NCBI GenBank assembly: GCA_900609035.2
Contig: UXAT02000054.1
Location: 62,001-126,000, forward strand
Direction of reading: 5' to 3'
Source of the DNA: Candidatus Defluviicoccus seviourii
GTDB lineage: Bacteria > Pseudomonadota > Alphaproteobacteria > Rhodospirillales > Defluviicoccaceae
DNA: 64,000 bases
Shown in pieces: positions 28,530 to 36,561 of this stretch. Every line of letters begins with the position of its first letter. The first letter of the stretch is position 1. Made by a program: the position numbers and the translations under genes. The notes beneath the pieces are model-generated. The model was not told where the DNA came from and ran no database searches. It worked only from the letters and a program-made list of their open reading frames with translations.

Positions 28530-29099
28530 ATGCTCGACAAGCGCGGCCCGCGTTGGATGGGCGCAGCATTCCTCGCTGGCTTGGTGATGATCCCGCTGGC
28601 GGCCGGCGCCGACGACGCCCCCCTGCCGGCGCGCGTGCAGAACCTGGTCATGCGCGAAATGGATGCGGCTGTCGCCCGCAATGAAGCCTGCCCGGCCATG
28701 CCAACGATGACCGAAATCGCAGCAGCAAACGGCGGCTTGGCCGTCGCGCTCGCCTCCTACACGTCTGATCTGGTGACCCGCCGCCCGGATCGGCGCGCAG
28801 CGGACCCGTGCCCGTGCCTGCAAAACGTCGCCGTGGCCACGATCCGGGCGCAACCGGACCAGGCTTCGCCGGTGCATCGGGCGCTGCGGGCGCGATTTCC
28901 ACAGTGCAGCGAGGCGGTCCTGGGAGCGGTCGAGCGGACGCTGGGCACGCTCTCGGTAGCAGGCATCGGGGCCAAAGAACGCTTTCAGGAGCCGCGGCCG
29001 GTCGCGCGCGGCCCACTCGCCTGCCCCGAGCCGTCCTTATGCATCAGCATAGAGCCGGGCCCCGCCGACGTGGCGAGCAAAACACAGCGCCGCTATTAA
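28530..29099 (+). CDS. Secreted cysteine-containing protein of unknown function
   Basis: A 189-residue protein that I do not recognise. Residues 1-27 look like a signal peptide (MGAAFLAGLVMIPLAAGADDA). The mature part has cysteines grouped as ACPAMP, DPCPCLQ, FPQCSE and LACPEPSLCIS. These could pair as disulfides in the periplasm. ATG 28530 was chosen as it opens the signal peptide. It is the first gene of a rightward set with an outer-membrane barrel protein and a Wza-like exporter, suggesting a role in polysaccharide secretion. Confidence 0.6.
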   Translation: MLDKRGPRWMGAAFLAGLVMIPLAAGADDAPLPARVQNLVMREMDAAVARNEACPAMPTMTEIAAANGGLAVALASYTSDLVTRRPDRRAADPCPCLQNVAVATIRAQPDQASPVHRALRARFPQCSEAVLGAVERTLGTLSVAGIGAKERFQEPRPVARGPLACPEPSLCISIEPGPADVASKTQRRY

Positions 29100-29241
29100 G
29101 TGCACCAAAGCACGCGCGAGCGCGGAGCGTCCGGTTGCGCGCGCTAGGCGTTCACGGTAGGAACGTGAGCAAGATTCACCCGTGCATCCTGATGCGTGCG
29201 ACCAAAGCGGCGCACCCGCCAACAAGGGGAAGGGGAAGAGC

Positions 29242-30501
29242 ATGACCCGAACCAGTCTAGGAACTGGCCTGTTATTCGTTGCCGCAGCCCTGCTGAGCGC
29301 CGGCGTTGCAGAGGCTCAAACGAAACCAACCGGCCAAACGAAATCAAAGCGCGGCGAGACCGTACTGACGCGCTCGCGGCCCGAGGTCGATCCGCTTGGC
29401 ATCCGCGTCGGATCCTTCCTCCTCTTCCCAAAGCTTACGCTGGAACAGAGCTACAACGATAACATTTACGCGACCAACGACGACGAGACGGATGACTTCA
29501 TCACCAACATCCGGCCAGAGGTCTCGCTCGAATCCGATTGGACCAACCACGCCCTGGCCCTTGCCGCCGGTCTCGATCAAGGCCTCTATTTCAGTAACGA
29601 CAATGCGGATTACACGGACTGGTTCACGCGCGCCACTGGCCGCCTCGACGTCACCCGGGATATCAATGTCCAAGGCGGCGCCGGCTTTAAGCGCGCGCAC
29701 GAGGATCCGGACGATCCGAACTTCGGCGGCGGCGAATACCCGGAGTATTATTTCCAGACGGACGCATTCCTCCGCTATAATCAACAGTTTGGGCGCTTCC
29801 TAGCGACCGTCGACGGTACATTCGCACGCCTTGACTACGAGAACGCCAAGGGCGGCATCCAGAACCAGGATCGCGATATCAATATCTTCCAGGGCGGCGT
29901 CCGTGTCGGCTACGAATTCCAGCCCAATTATCAGGCGTTCGTACGGGCCAGCGGCAACCGGCGCGTTTATGACACCACGCCGGACGATGCCGGCCGCACC
30001 CGCGACTCGTCGGGCTATGCTGTCGTTACGGGGCTCGCCGTCGACCTCACCGGCGTCCTGTTCGGCGATGTGTTCGTGGGCTATCGCGAGCAATTTTATG
30101 ACAATAGCCAGGAGGATGACTTCAGTGGTCCCACCTTCGGCCTCTCCTTGGGCTGGAACGTAACGCCACTCACGACGATCACCGCACGCGTTGAGCAGAC
30201 AGTGCAGGAGACCACCGACAACAACGCTTCCGCCTACGTGCTGACGGTGGGCTCACTGTCGGTCGATCATGAGTTGTTGCGCAACCTGCTCTTGAACGCC
30301 AACGGCTCCATCGGCGAGGAGGATTACGAGGGCGCATCGCAGACGGACATGATCTATACGGCCGGCGTCGGCATTCGCTACCTCATGAACCGGCACTTCT
30401 ATGCCTCGCTGGCCTACCGCTTCTCGGAACGCGATGGCGACAACTCGAACGACGATTACAGCCAGAACATCATCCGGATTGGTCTTGAGGGCCAGTTTTA
30501 A
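29242..30501 (+). CDS. Outer-membrane beta-barrel protein (BBP2-type)
   Basis: A 419-residue protein. A signal peptide (LLFVAAALLSAGVAEAQT) is followed by a long series of alternating hydrophobic/polar strands rich in Tyr, Asp and Gly, such as LEQSYNDNIYATNDDETD, QAFVRASGNRRVYD and FYASLAYRFSERDGD. It ends in LEGQF, with the terminal phenylalanine of outer-membrane barrels. This matches the putative beta-barrel porin-2 family (PF10082) often found beside exopolysaccharide export genes. GGGGAAGGGGAAG precedes ATG 29242. It is probably a channel or scaffold for export of the polymer handled by the next gene. Confidence 0.8.
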   Translation: MTRTSLGTGLLFVAAALLSAGVAEAQTKPTGQTKSKRGETVLTRSRPEVDPLGIRVGSFLLFPKLTLEQSYNDNIYATNDDETDDFITNIRPEVSLESDWTNHALALAAGLDQGLYFSNDNADYTDWFTRATGRLDVTRDINVQGGAGFKRAHEDPDDPNFGGGEYPEYYFQTDAFLRYNQQFGRFLATVDGTFARLDYENAKGGIQNQDRDINIFQGGVRVGYEFQPNYQAFVRASGNRRVYDTTPDDAGRTRDSSGYAVVTGLAVDLTGVLFGDVFVGYREQFYDNSQEDDFSGPTFGLSLGWNVTPLTTITARVEQTVQETTDNNASAYVLTVGSLSVDHELLRNLLLNANGSIGEEDYEGASQTDMIYTAGVGIRYLMNRHFYASLAYRFSERDGDNSNDDYSQNIIRIGLEGQF

Positions 30502-30602
30502 ACCCTACAAAGGCCGCGGCCGTCAGACTATAATGGGGTGGTTCCGTTCGGGGTCGGAGTGGGGAGCACCGGCACGCAGGAGTGCCTGCTGAAAATTGCC
30601 TG

Positions 30603-31178
30603 ATGCTGAAGGAGTATACCCAGTTGCGGAAGTGGCTTGTTGGTGTGGTGGCGGCGATCAGTGTCGTCGCGCTAGCGGCGTTGGCGTTGGTTGCCGTCCC
30701 CGTCCCTGCAGCGGCCGATACCACCGGGTATCGGCTGGGGGCGGGCGATAAGATACGCGTCCAGGTGTTCGGGCACGAGGATTTGGGAGGAGAGTTCGCG
30801 GTCGATGGCTCCGGCAATATTTCGTTGCCGATGGTCCGATCGGTGAAAGCCGAAGGCCTGACCGTTTCCGAGCTTGAGGATGAGATCGAAAACAAGCTCA
30901 AGCCTGAATATCTCCTCAACCCCCGCGTCAGCGTGGAGGTCTTGAACTATCGGCCGTTCTACATCCATGGCGAGGTCAACCAGCCTGGCGAATATCCGTA
31001 TGCGGATGGCATGACGGTCATCAAGGCAGTCGCGCTTGCGGGCGGCTATACGTACCGAGCCCGCCAGAGCAAGGTGCGCATTACCAGCGTCGGCAGCACG
31101 GGTGGCGCGCGCGATGCGGAGCCAACCGCACCGGTGTTGCCTGGCGACGTCATCGAAGTCCCTGAGCGCTACTTCTAG
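30603..31178 (+). CDS. Wza-like polysaccharide export protein
   Basis: A 191-residue protein. An N-terminal hydrophobic segment (VVAAISVVALAALALVAV) ends in AAAD, a signal peptidase I-like site with no lipobox cysteine. YRLGAGDKIRVQVFGHEDL starts the Poly_export domain (PF02563). YIHGEVNQPGEYPYADGMTV is an SLBB-type beta-grasp region. It is shorter than Wza (about 380 residues) and lacks the C-terminal membrane helix, as in many KpsD/EpsA-like minimal exporters. Neither a Wzc-type kinase nor a flippase is encoded beside it. Confidence 0.85.
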   Translation: MLKEYTQLRKWLVGVVAAISVVALAALALVAVPVPAAADTTGYRLGAGDKIRVQVFGHEDLGGEFAVDGSGNISLPMVRSVKAEGLTVSELEDEIENKLKPEYLLNPRVSVEVLNYRPFYIHGEVNQPGEYPYADGMTVIKAVALAGGYTYRARQSKVRITSVGSTGGARDAEPTAPVLPGDVIEVPERYF

Positions 31179-31329
31179 GCTGGGAGCGGCGGGCCCGTCC
31201 CGGTACCGGCCCTTGCTTGTGGTTGCGCACTCCTTACTTTACTTTGCGGCGCGCACGTGACCATTCGTGGTGCGCGTCGCAAGGTCCCTTGAGCCGAATG
31301 GTGGCGCGCCCCTGAGAGGAGGTCTTGCC

Positions 31330-32031
31330 GTGGCGAGGATGAATCTCGTTGGCCGACGCTCACTCGCAGTGGGCATGGGCGCAGTGCTCGCCACCGTGCT
31401 GCTTGTCCTGTCCTTGCCGCGGACACTCGCCGCGCTGGTAACCATTCCGTCGGCGCTGGTGTTGGAGCGCCTGCAGCATCAGCAGCCGGTTACATTCGCC
31501 GACCTTGAGACCGTCGCCGCGGCGCAAGCGCGCGGCCTGATGTTCGTCAAGGATGGACGGCTTTCGACCGATCTCGGTCTCGCGCATCTGTTGATGGCGG
31601 AGCGTTTGCCCGCCGATGAGCCGCGGGTCGGCAACGATTTGGCGCTGGCCGTTCAGGCACTGACCGATGGCCTGGTGGTCGCCCCCGGCAATCCTTACGC
31701 CTGGGCGCGCCTGTCCTATGCCGAAGCCCGCAAGCGCGGGTGGTCGCCGCTCGCGCTCTCCGCCCTGCGCTTGGCGCTGTTGACAGCGTCCTACGAACCG
31801 CGCCTGTTGTGGTCCCGGCTGCGCTTGAGCCTGCTCGCCTGGCCGCACATGCCGCCGGAGGACCGGGAGATCGTCTACCAGCAGATCCGCATCGGCTGGG
31901 AAGAGAACCGGGTCGAGATGGCGCAACTCGCCAACGACCTCGATCGCGTCAATGTCGTCCGCGCAGCGCTCTTGCGCGATTCCGAGTCGGCCGCCGAGTT
32001 CGAAAAGATGGTGCGTCCGCAGGCGCGGTAA
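31330..32031 (+). CDS. Membrane-anchored protein of the export locus, unknown function
   Basis: About 233 residues. One N-terminal membrane helix (LAVGMGAVLATVLLVLSLP) is followed by an alpha-helical domain rich in Leu, Ala and Arg. DLALAVQALTDGLVVAPGNPYAWARLSYAEARK recalls tetratricopeptide-like helices. GTG 31330 was preferred over ATG 31339 because GAGGAGG lies seven bases before the GTG. I recognise no enzyme motif. Its position after the Wza-like gene suggests a periplasmic helper in polymer assembly. Confidence 0.6.
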   Translation: MARMNLVGRRSLAVGMGAVLATVLLVLSLPRTLAALVTIPSALVLERLQHQQPVTFADLETVAAAQARGLMFVKDGRLSTDLGLAHLLMAERLPADEPRVGNDLALAVQALTDGLVVAPGNPYAWARLSYAEARKRGWSPLALSALRLALLTASYEPRLLWSRLRLSLLAWPHMPPEDREIVYQQIRIGWEENRVEMAQLANDLDRVNVVRAALLRDSESAAEFEKMVRPQAR

Positions 32032-32174
32032 CCAACTGATTTCGACCCGCGCAGGACCTCCGCGCCTGAACCGCTGGCCCCCTTCTTGCTTTTCGATCAC
32101 GGTGCCGTCGATAACGCGGCTGGGGCTTGCACATCCCCCCCTTGAGAGTCCACCTTAAGGTCGGGAGAACAGTG

Positions 32175-32510
32175 ATGAAAATGCCGATCAAAGATGCCAA
32201 GTTCCGCATCGGCGAAGTTGTCCGCCACCGCTTTTTCCCATTCCGCGGCGTGATCTTCGACGTCGATCCAGAGTTTTCCAACACCGAGGAATGGTGGCTT
32301 GCCATCCCGGAGAACATCCGCCCGCGCAAGGACCAGCCGTTCTACCACCTGTTGGCGGAGAACGCGGAAGCAGCCTACGTCGCCTACGTGTCGGAGCAGA
32401 ACTTGGTGCCGGATGATTCGGAGGAGCCGATCACCCATCCCCAAGTCAATGAGCTGTTCACCGGGCGCAAGGACGGCCGCTACATCAGCCGCCGCAGCCA
32501 AACCCATTAG
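32175..32510 (+). CDS. hspQ: Heat shock protein HspQ
   Basis: A 111-residue protein of normal length. KFRIGEVVRHRFFPFRGVIFDVDPEF and EEWWLAIPENIRPRKDQPFYHLLAE are signatures of the HspQ/YccV hemimethylated-DNA-binding-like fold. YVSEQNLVPDDSEEPITHP follows. HspQ helps degrade denatured proteins and in enterobacteria acts as a Lon specificity factor. ATG 32175, after CGGGAGAAC, gives the family N-terminus. It appears monocistronic and converges on the TIGR04282 gene. Confidence 0.9.
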   Translation: MKMPIKDAKFRIGEVVRHRFFPFRGVIFDVDPEFSNTEEWWLAIPENIRPRKDQPFYHLLAENAEAAYVAYVSEQNLVPDDSEEPITHPQVNELFTGRKDGRYISRRSQTH

Positions 32511-32534
32511 GCACGCGGATGCTGGCGTTGAGGA

Positions 32535-33194
32535 TCACGCTGATACGCCGGCAGGAGACCTCCGGACGCCGCGGTGCCGGCGTCGCTGCAACCAGCGCTG
32601 ATAGGCCGGGCCGTAATCGATATCCTCCAGGAGATCGAGAACGGCGACCCTCTCGCGCGGCAGGTTGGCAAGTGTATCGCTGAGTGTATACCGGGTCGAC
32701 CACCGGACCTGCTCGAACAGCGGGAGCCGGCGAGACTTCGATTGCACGCCAACGAGCCAGAAGCCGCCGTCAACCGCCGGGCCGAACACCGCATCGCAGT
32801 CGCGCAGAGCCGCAAAGGCCTTCTCGATGTGGGCGGGCACGAGATCCGGCACGTCGCTGCCGATGATCACCACCGGTCCCGGCGGCAAAATGCACAGCAC
32901 ACGCTCCATCCGCTGGCCGAGGTCGCCGCGGCCCTGCTCCAGCCGCGTCCACCCGCGGCTGGCAAGGCCGCAGTGGCCACCGCGCTCGCCCCAACGTTCG
33001 AGCGCCAGCCAGCAGCTCCAGCGTCGGGGTGGAGCCAGCCCCTGCAGCAGCGACCGGGTCACGGTGCGGCAGAAGCACCACGCCGGCACCGTCCCGATAT
33101 CGGCCGCAAGGCGGCTCTTCACGCGGCCGATGCGTGGCAGCTTGGCGAACATGACGAGGTGCCGGGTAGCCAAACCCGCCCGTCTTCCTCCCAT
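32535..33194 (-). CDS. TIGR04282/DUF2064-type glycosyltransferase
   Basis: About 219 residues with a GT-A-like fold. HLVMFAKLPRIGRVKSRLAADIG is the diagnostic N-terminus. VVIIGSDVPDLVPAHIEKAFAAL carries the DxP pair, and DAVFGPAVDGGFWLVGV is the donor-site loop. It matches the family annotated TIGR04282, the arsenosugar-biosynthesis-associated glycosyltransferase. An earlier start at 33266 is open but adds a His/Pro-rich segment unlike the family. It lies just after the TIGR04283 gene in the same direction, and the two families usually occur side by side. The substrate is unproven. Confidence 0.75.
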   Translation of the reverse strand: MGGRRAGLATRHLVMFAKLPRIGRVKSRLAADIGTVPAWCFCRTVTRSLLQGLAPPRRWSCWLALERWGERGGHCGLASRGWTRLEQGRGDLGQRMERVLCILPPGPVVIIGSDVPDLVPAHIEKAFAALRDCDAVFGPAVDGGFWLVGVQSKSRRLPLFEQVRWSTRYTLSDTLANLPRERVAVLDLLEDIDYGPAYQRWLQRRRHRGVRRSPAGVSA

Positions 33195-33311
33195 CGTGGA
33201 CCTGGCCACCAAGAGCGACGGGCGAAGATCGCCCGGCCCGTGGTGGTGGCACGGCTGCATGCTCACCCGATCACCCGCTCCTGGCGGCGCGTCTAGCGTT
33301 GATGTGGGAGG

Positions 33312-34040
33312 TTACCGATACCGGGAGGCCAAGAAGCGCGGCGAGACGCCAACACTGTAGAGGCTCAAGCATACCAAGTTCGCCAGCGGCCGCATGAGAT
33401 AGCCGTCACGCCGATACCGTGCGGCCGATGTCAGCGCTACTGCGTTGAGCCGTCGCAGGTTGCGGCGACCGATGCGGCCGACGATGTCCACGTCCTCCAT
33501 CAAGGGGATGCGCTTGTAGCCGCCCAGCGCCTCGTAGTGGGCGCGGTTGATCAGGAGCCCCTGATCGCCGTAAGGCAGTCGGAACAGCCGGCAGCGCAGC
33601 GCCACCACGACCTCAACCAAACGCGCCGCGCGGGCATCGTCATCCAAAGCGAAGCGGAAGTAGCCGGCCTTCGCGGTATTGGCGGGATCGGCAATGAATG
33701 TCCGCACTGCCTGGCCCCAGCCGCTGCCAAGCCGCGTGTCCGCATGCAGGAAAAGCAGCCACTCGCCAGACGTCTCCGGCACCGCAGCGGCCAGTTGAGC
33801 ACCGCGGCCGCGCGGCGCTTCTAGGAAAATCGCCCCCATCTTCGCGGCGATCAGCGCCGTATTGTCGATCGAGCCGCCATCAACGACGACGATTTCGCAC
33901 GGAAGATCGTCCTGCGACGCCGCGATGCCATCGATGGTCGACCCGAGGACAGCGCCCGCGTTCAGGGTTGGAATAACGACGCTCAGCAAAATCCGGTCCA
34001 ATCCCTCCGTGACGCAGACAATATAGGGCGCTGCTGCCAC
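33312..34040 (-). CDS. TIGR04283-type GT2 glycosyltransferase
   Basis: A 242-residue GT2. LSVVIPTLNAGAVLGSTID opens the GT-A fold and CEIVVVDGGSIDNT and LLFLHADTRL (HAD in place of DXD) are conserved. PYGDQGLLINRAHYEALGGY and PLMEDVDIVGRI are characteristic of the TIGR04283 family. ATG 34040 is the open start; a GTG ten codons in is an alternative. With the TIGR04282 gene just downstream it forms a pair linked in other genomes to arsenosugar or similar phosphosugar biosynthesis. No arsenic methyltransferase or radical SAM partner gene is visible here. Confidence 0.8.
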   Translation of the reverse strand: MAAAPYIVCVTEGLDRILLSVVIPTLNAGAVLGSTIDGIAASQDDLPCEIVVVDGGSIDNTALIAAKMGAIFLEAPRGRGAQLAAAVPETSGEWLLFLHADTRLGSGWGQAVRTFIADPANTAKAGYFRFALDDDARAARLVEVVVALRCRLFRLPYGDQGLLINRAHYEALGGYKRIPLMEDVDIVGRIGRRNLRRLNAVALTSAARYRRDGYLMRPLANLVCLSLYSVGVSPRFLASRYR

Positions 34041-34150
34041 TGCGAGAAGGGCAAGACGCCAACCCGGCGCTGGAGTGTTGCCGCACGGTCACACTGCCTG
34101 AGCGATTCCAGCCCAAGTATTTGTTCGCGCCGCATTCTCGCGCTGCCGGA

Positions 34151-36493
34151 TCAGCGCAAAGGCCGCTCTTCGGTGGCCCGCCCCTCGTCGGTACGCGCGC
34201 CGAGCACGCCCGCGATCGCATGCGCAAGCTCGTCCCAGGCATACGGCTTGGCGAGAACTGCGGCATCGTCCGGCTTGGCCGAGATCGCCTCGGTGGCGTG
34301 TCCGGTCGCGTAGATGACCGCAATGTCGGGCCTCTGCGTCCGCAGCCGTGCCGCCAGCTCAATGCCGTTCATGCCACCGGGCAGTTCGATGTCGGTGAAC
34401 AGCACATCGATTGGGCCAGCCGCGGCGCAATGCGCCAGCGCCGCCGCTGCCGTGCCGACCCCGACCACCTCACAGCCCAATTGCCGCAGCATGGTGACCG
34501 CAACCTTGCGCAGCTTCGCCTCGTCCTCGACGACCAGCACCGCCCGGCCGCGGCACCGCCCGCTGCCCCACGCGATCGACGCCGCGGCAGTCCGCTTGCG
34601 ATCGCTCACGTTGGCGGCCCGCGGCAAAAACAGCTTGACCGTCGTGCCATGCTCGGGCGTGCTTTCGAGCAGCACATGGCCGCCCGACTGCTTGGCAAAA
34701 CCGTAAACCATGCTGAGGCCGAGGCCACTGCCTTCGCCGACATCCTTGGTCGTGAAGAATGGCTCGAAGGCCTTCTTGACGACGTCGGTCGTCATGCCGG
34801 TGCCGGTATCGATGACCTCCAAGAGCGTGTAGTCGCCCGGCTCGGTCTCCTCCAGCGCGGCCGCGGCAGCCGCGCCGAGAATGACGTTGCGGGTCGCGAT
34901 CGTCAGTACGCCGCCGCCCGGCATGGCGTCGCGCGCGTTGAGCGCAAGGTTGATCAATGCGCGCTCCAGCTCCCCTGGATCAACCAGCGCGTGCGCCAGA
35001 TCGGGGGCGAGCCGCTCGCGGACCTCGATACCGGCGCCGAGCGTCCGCCGCAGGAGCTGAGTCATGTTGCGCACGGCGTTGTTGAGGTTGACCACCTCGG
35101 GGTTCAGCGCCTGCCGGCGGGCAAAGGCGAGCAGGCGGTGCGTCAGCTCCGCGCCGCGCTTGGCCGACCAGACCGCATCGGCGAGCAGATCCTTGACGTC
35201 GTTGCTGCCGCTCAACCGCTCCTGCAAGAGCTGCAGATTACCCACGATGATCGCCAGAAGGTTATTGAAATCATGCGCGATTCCACCGGTTAATTGGCCG
35301 ATCGCCTGCAGCTTCTGCGATTGCCGCAGCTGTTCTTCGGTCCGCTTGCGCTCGGTGATCTCGCGGGCGTAGAGCGCCACTTCCTCCACCGAGCGGCCGG
35401 GCTGGCCGACCGGCACGAACCAGAATTCGAACCAGCGCTGGCGGATCTGCTCCTCGAAGTGCGCCACTTTCGCGGTCGTGACGACGTCGTGGAGCACCGC
35501 CAGACGGGAGCGGGCGGCGCCTGCGGGAAGAACCTGATCGAACTTGGCGCCGAGCGGATCGACGCCGCCCGTCCGCCGCTCGAGCCGTACCCGCGCTGCT
35601 TCGTTGATGGCGAGAATGACGCCGGTCTTGGACAACAAGAGTATCTCATCCCGGCTCGCATCGAGCAGGGTGCGGACCCGGAGCTCGCTCTGCCGACGCG
35701 CGCGCGTCGCTGCCACCCGCTCCGAAACGTCCGTAAAGACGACCACGACTTCGCCCGTGGTGAGCTTGTAGACGTAGCATTCGCGCCAGCCTTCGAACCG
35801 CTCGTCACGGTAATAGCGGTCGGGGATGCTGGCCGGCCGCCCGGTCCGCCACACATCACCCATGACCTGCAGCAGTCCGAACGGCTCCGAGCCCGGAAAA
35901 GCCTCGCTCAACCGCCGGCCGATCACCGAGCGATCGGCACGGCCGATCTGCTCGCCGGCGGTGTTGAGATCGGTGATGATGAAGTCGCTTCCGCCGTCGA
36001 TCGCCGTACAGATGGCGGCGCCGCTGCGCATATTGCGGAAAAATTCCAAGAACCGTAGGCGGTCGCTGGTCTCGATGCCAATCTGCAGCAGCGATCCATC
36101 CGGAAACCGGCGCTCCGACCATGCGACCGGTGGCACCGGTCCGGCAGCGTCGGGCCGCCGGTTCGCCATCGCACCAGGCATACGTGCCGCAAAGGCGCGG
36201 TTCCTGAAACGCACGCTGCCGTCGGCGCCGCGCCACAGGATCATCGCGGGGATGGCGTCCAGAACCTCCGCCGGCAGCGGCAATAGCCCCTCCTGCCGCA
36301 GCAGCCGGAGTAGCGTCCGCGCCGAGCCCGGTGGCGGGCGCCGGCCGGACTCCCAAGCCTTGAGTGTGCTGAAGCTGACGCCCAGTCTTGCCGCCAGCGC
36401 CTTCTGGTCGAGGCCGAGGTGCAGCCGGACCGCGCGCAGGGCCAAGCCGAAGATCGTGCCCTTCTCACGCGCCGCGGGCGGGGTTGTGGTCAC
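34151..36493 (-). CDS. Hybrid histidine kinase with N-terminal HTH: XRE-PAS-HisKA-HATPase-receiver
   Basis: About 780 residues. Residues ~10-65 (GLALRAVRLHLGLDQKALAA, then RLGVSFSTLKAWESGRRPP) form an XRE-type helix-turn-helix. Two or three PAS-like segments follow (FIITDLNTAGEQIGRADRSVIGR and ILLLSKTGVILAINEAARV). IGQLTGGIAHDFNNLLAIIVGNL is the phosphoacceptor H box. VDPGELERALINLALNARDAMPGGG is the N box, and DTGTGM, KAFEPFFTTK and GSGLGLSMVYG complete the ATPase. The C-terminal receiver has VLVVEDEAKLR, LFTDIELPGGM (phosphoacceptor Asp) and LAKPY. There is no membrane helix. GTG 36493 with GGAGGTG seven bases before it is favoured over ATG 36532. Confidence 0.85.
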   Translation of the reverse strand: MTTTPPAAREKGTIFGLALRAVRLHLGLDQKALAARLGVSFSTLKAWESGRRPPPGSARTLLRLLRQEGLLPLPAEVLDAIPAMILWRGADGSVRFRNRAFAARMPGAMANRRPDAAGPVPPVAWSERRFPDGSLLQIGIETSDRLRFLEFFRNMRSGAAICTAIDGGSDFIITDLNTAGEQIGRADRSVIGRRLSEAFPGSEPFGLLQVMGDVWRTGRPASIPDRYYRDERFEGWRECYVYKLTTGEVVVVFTDVSERVAATRARRQSELRVRTLLDASRDEILLLSKTGVILAINEAARVRLERRTGGVDPLGAKFDQVLPAGAARSRLAVLHDVVTTAKVAHFEEQIRQRWFEFWFVPVGQPGRSVEEVALYAREITERKRTEEQLRQSQKLQAIGQLTGGIAHDFNNLLAIIVGNLQLLQERLSGSNDVKDLLADAVWSAKRGAELTHRLLAFARRQALNPEVVNLNNAVRNMTQLLRRTLGAGIEVRERLAPDLAHALVDPGELERALINLALNARDAMPGGGVLTIATRNVILGAAAAAALEETEPGDYTLLEVIDTGTGMTTDVVKKAFEPFFTTKDVGEGSGLGLSMVYGFAKQSGGHVLLESTPEHGTTVKLFLPRAANVSDRKRTAAASIAWGSGRCRGRAVLVVEDEAKLRKVAVTMLRQLGCEVVGVGTAAAALAHCAAAGPIDVLFTDIELPGGMNGIELAARLRTQRPDIAVIYATGHATEAISAKPDDAAVLAKPYAWDELAHAIAGVLGARTDEGRATEERPLR

Positions 36494-36561
36494 GCTGCTA
36501 CACCTCCGTGGCTGCCACGATACGGCGCCCATCGGTTTAACTGAAGCCCTTTTGCTTTAAC

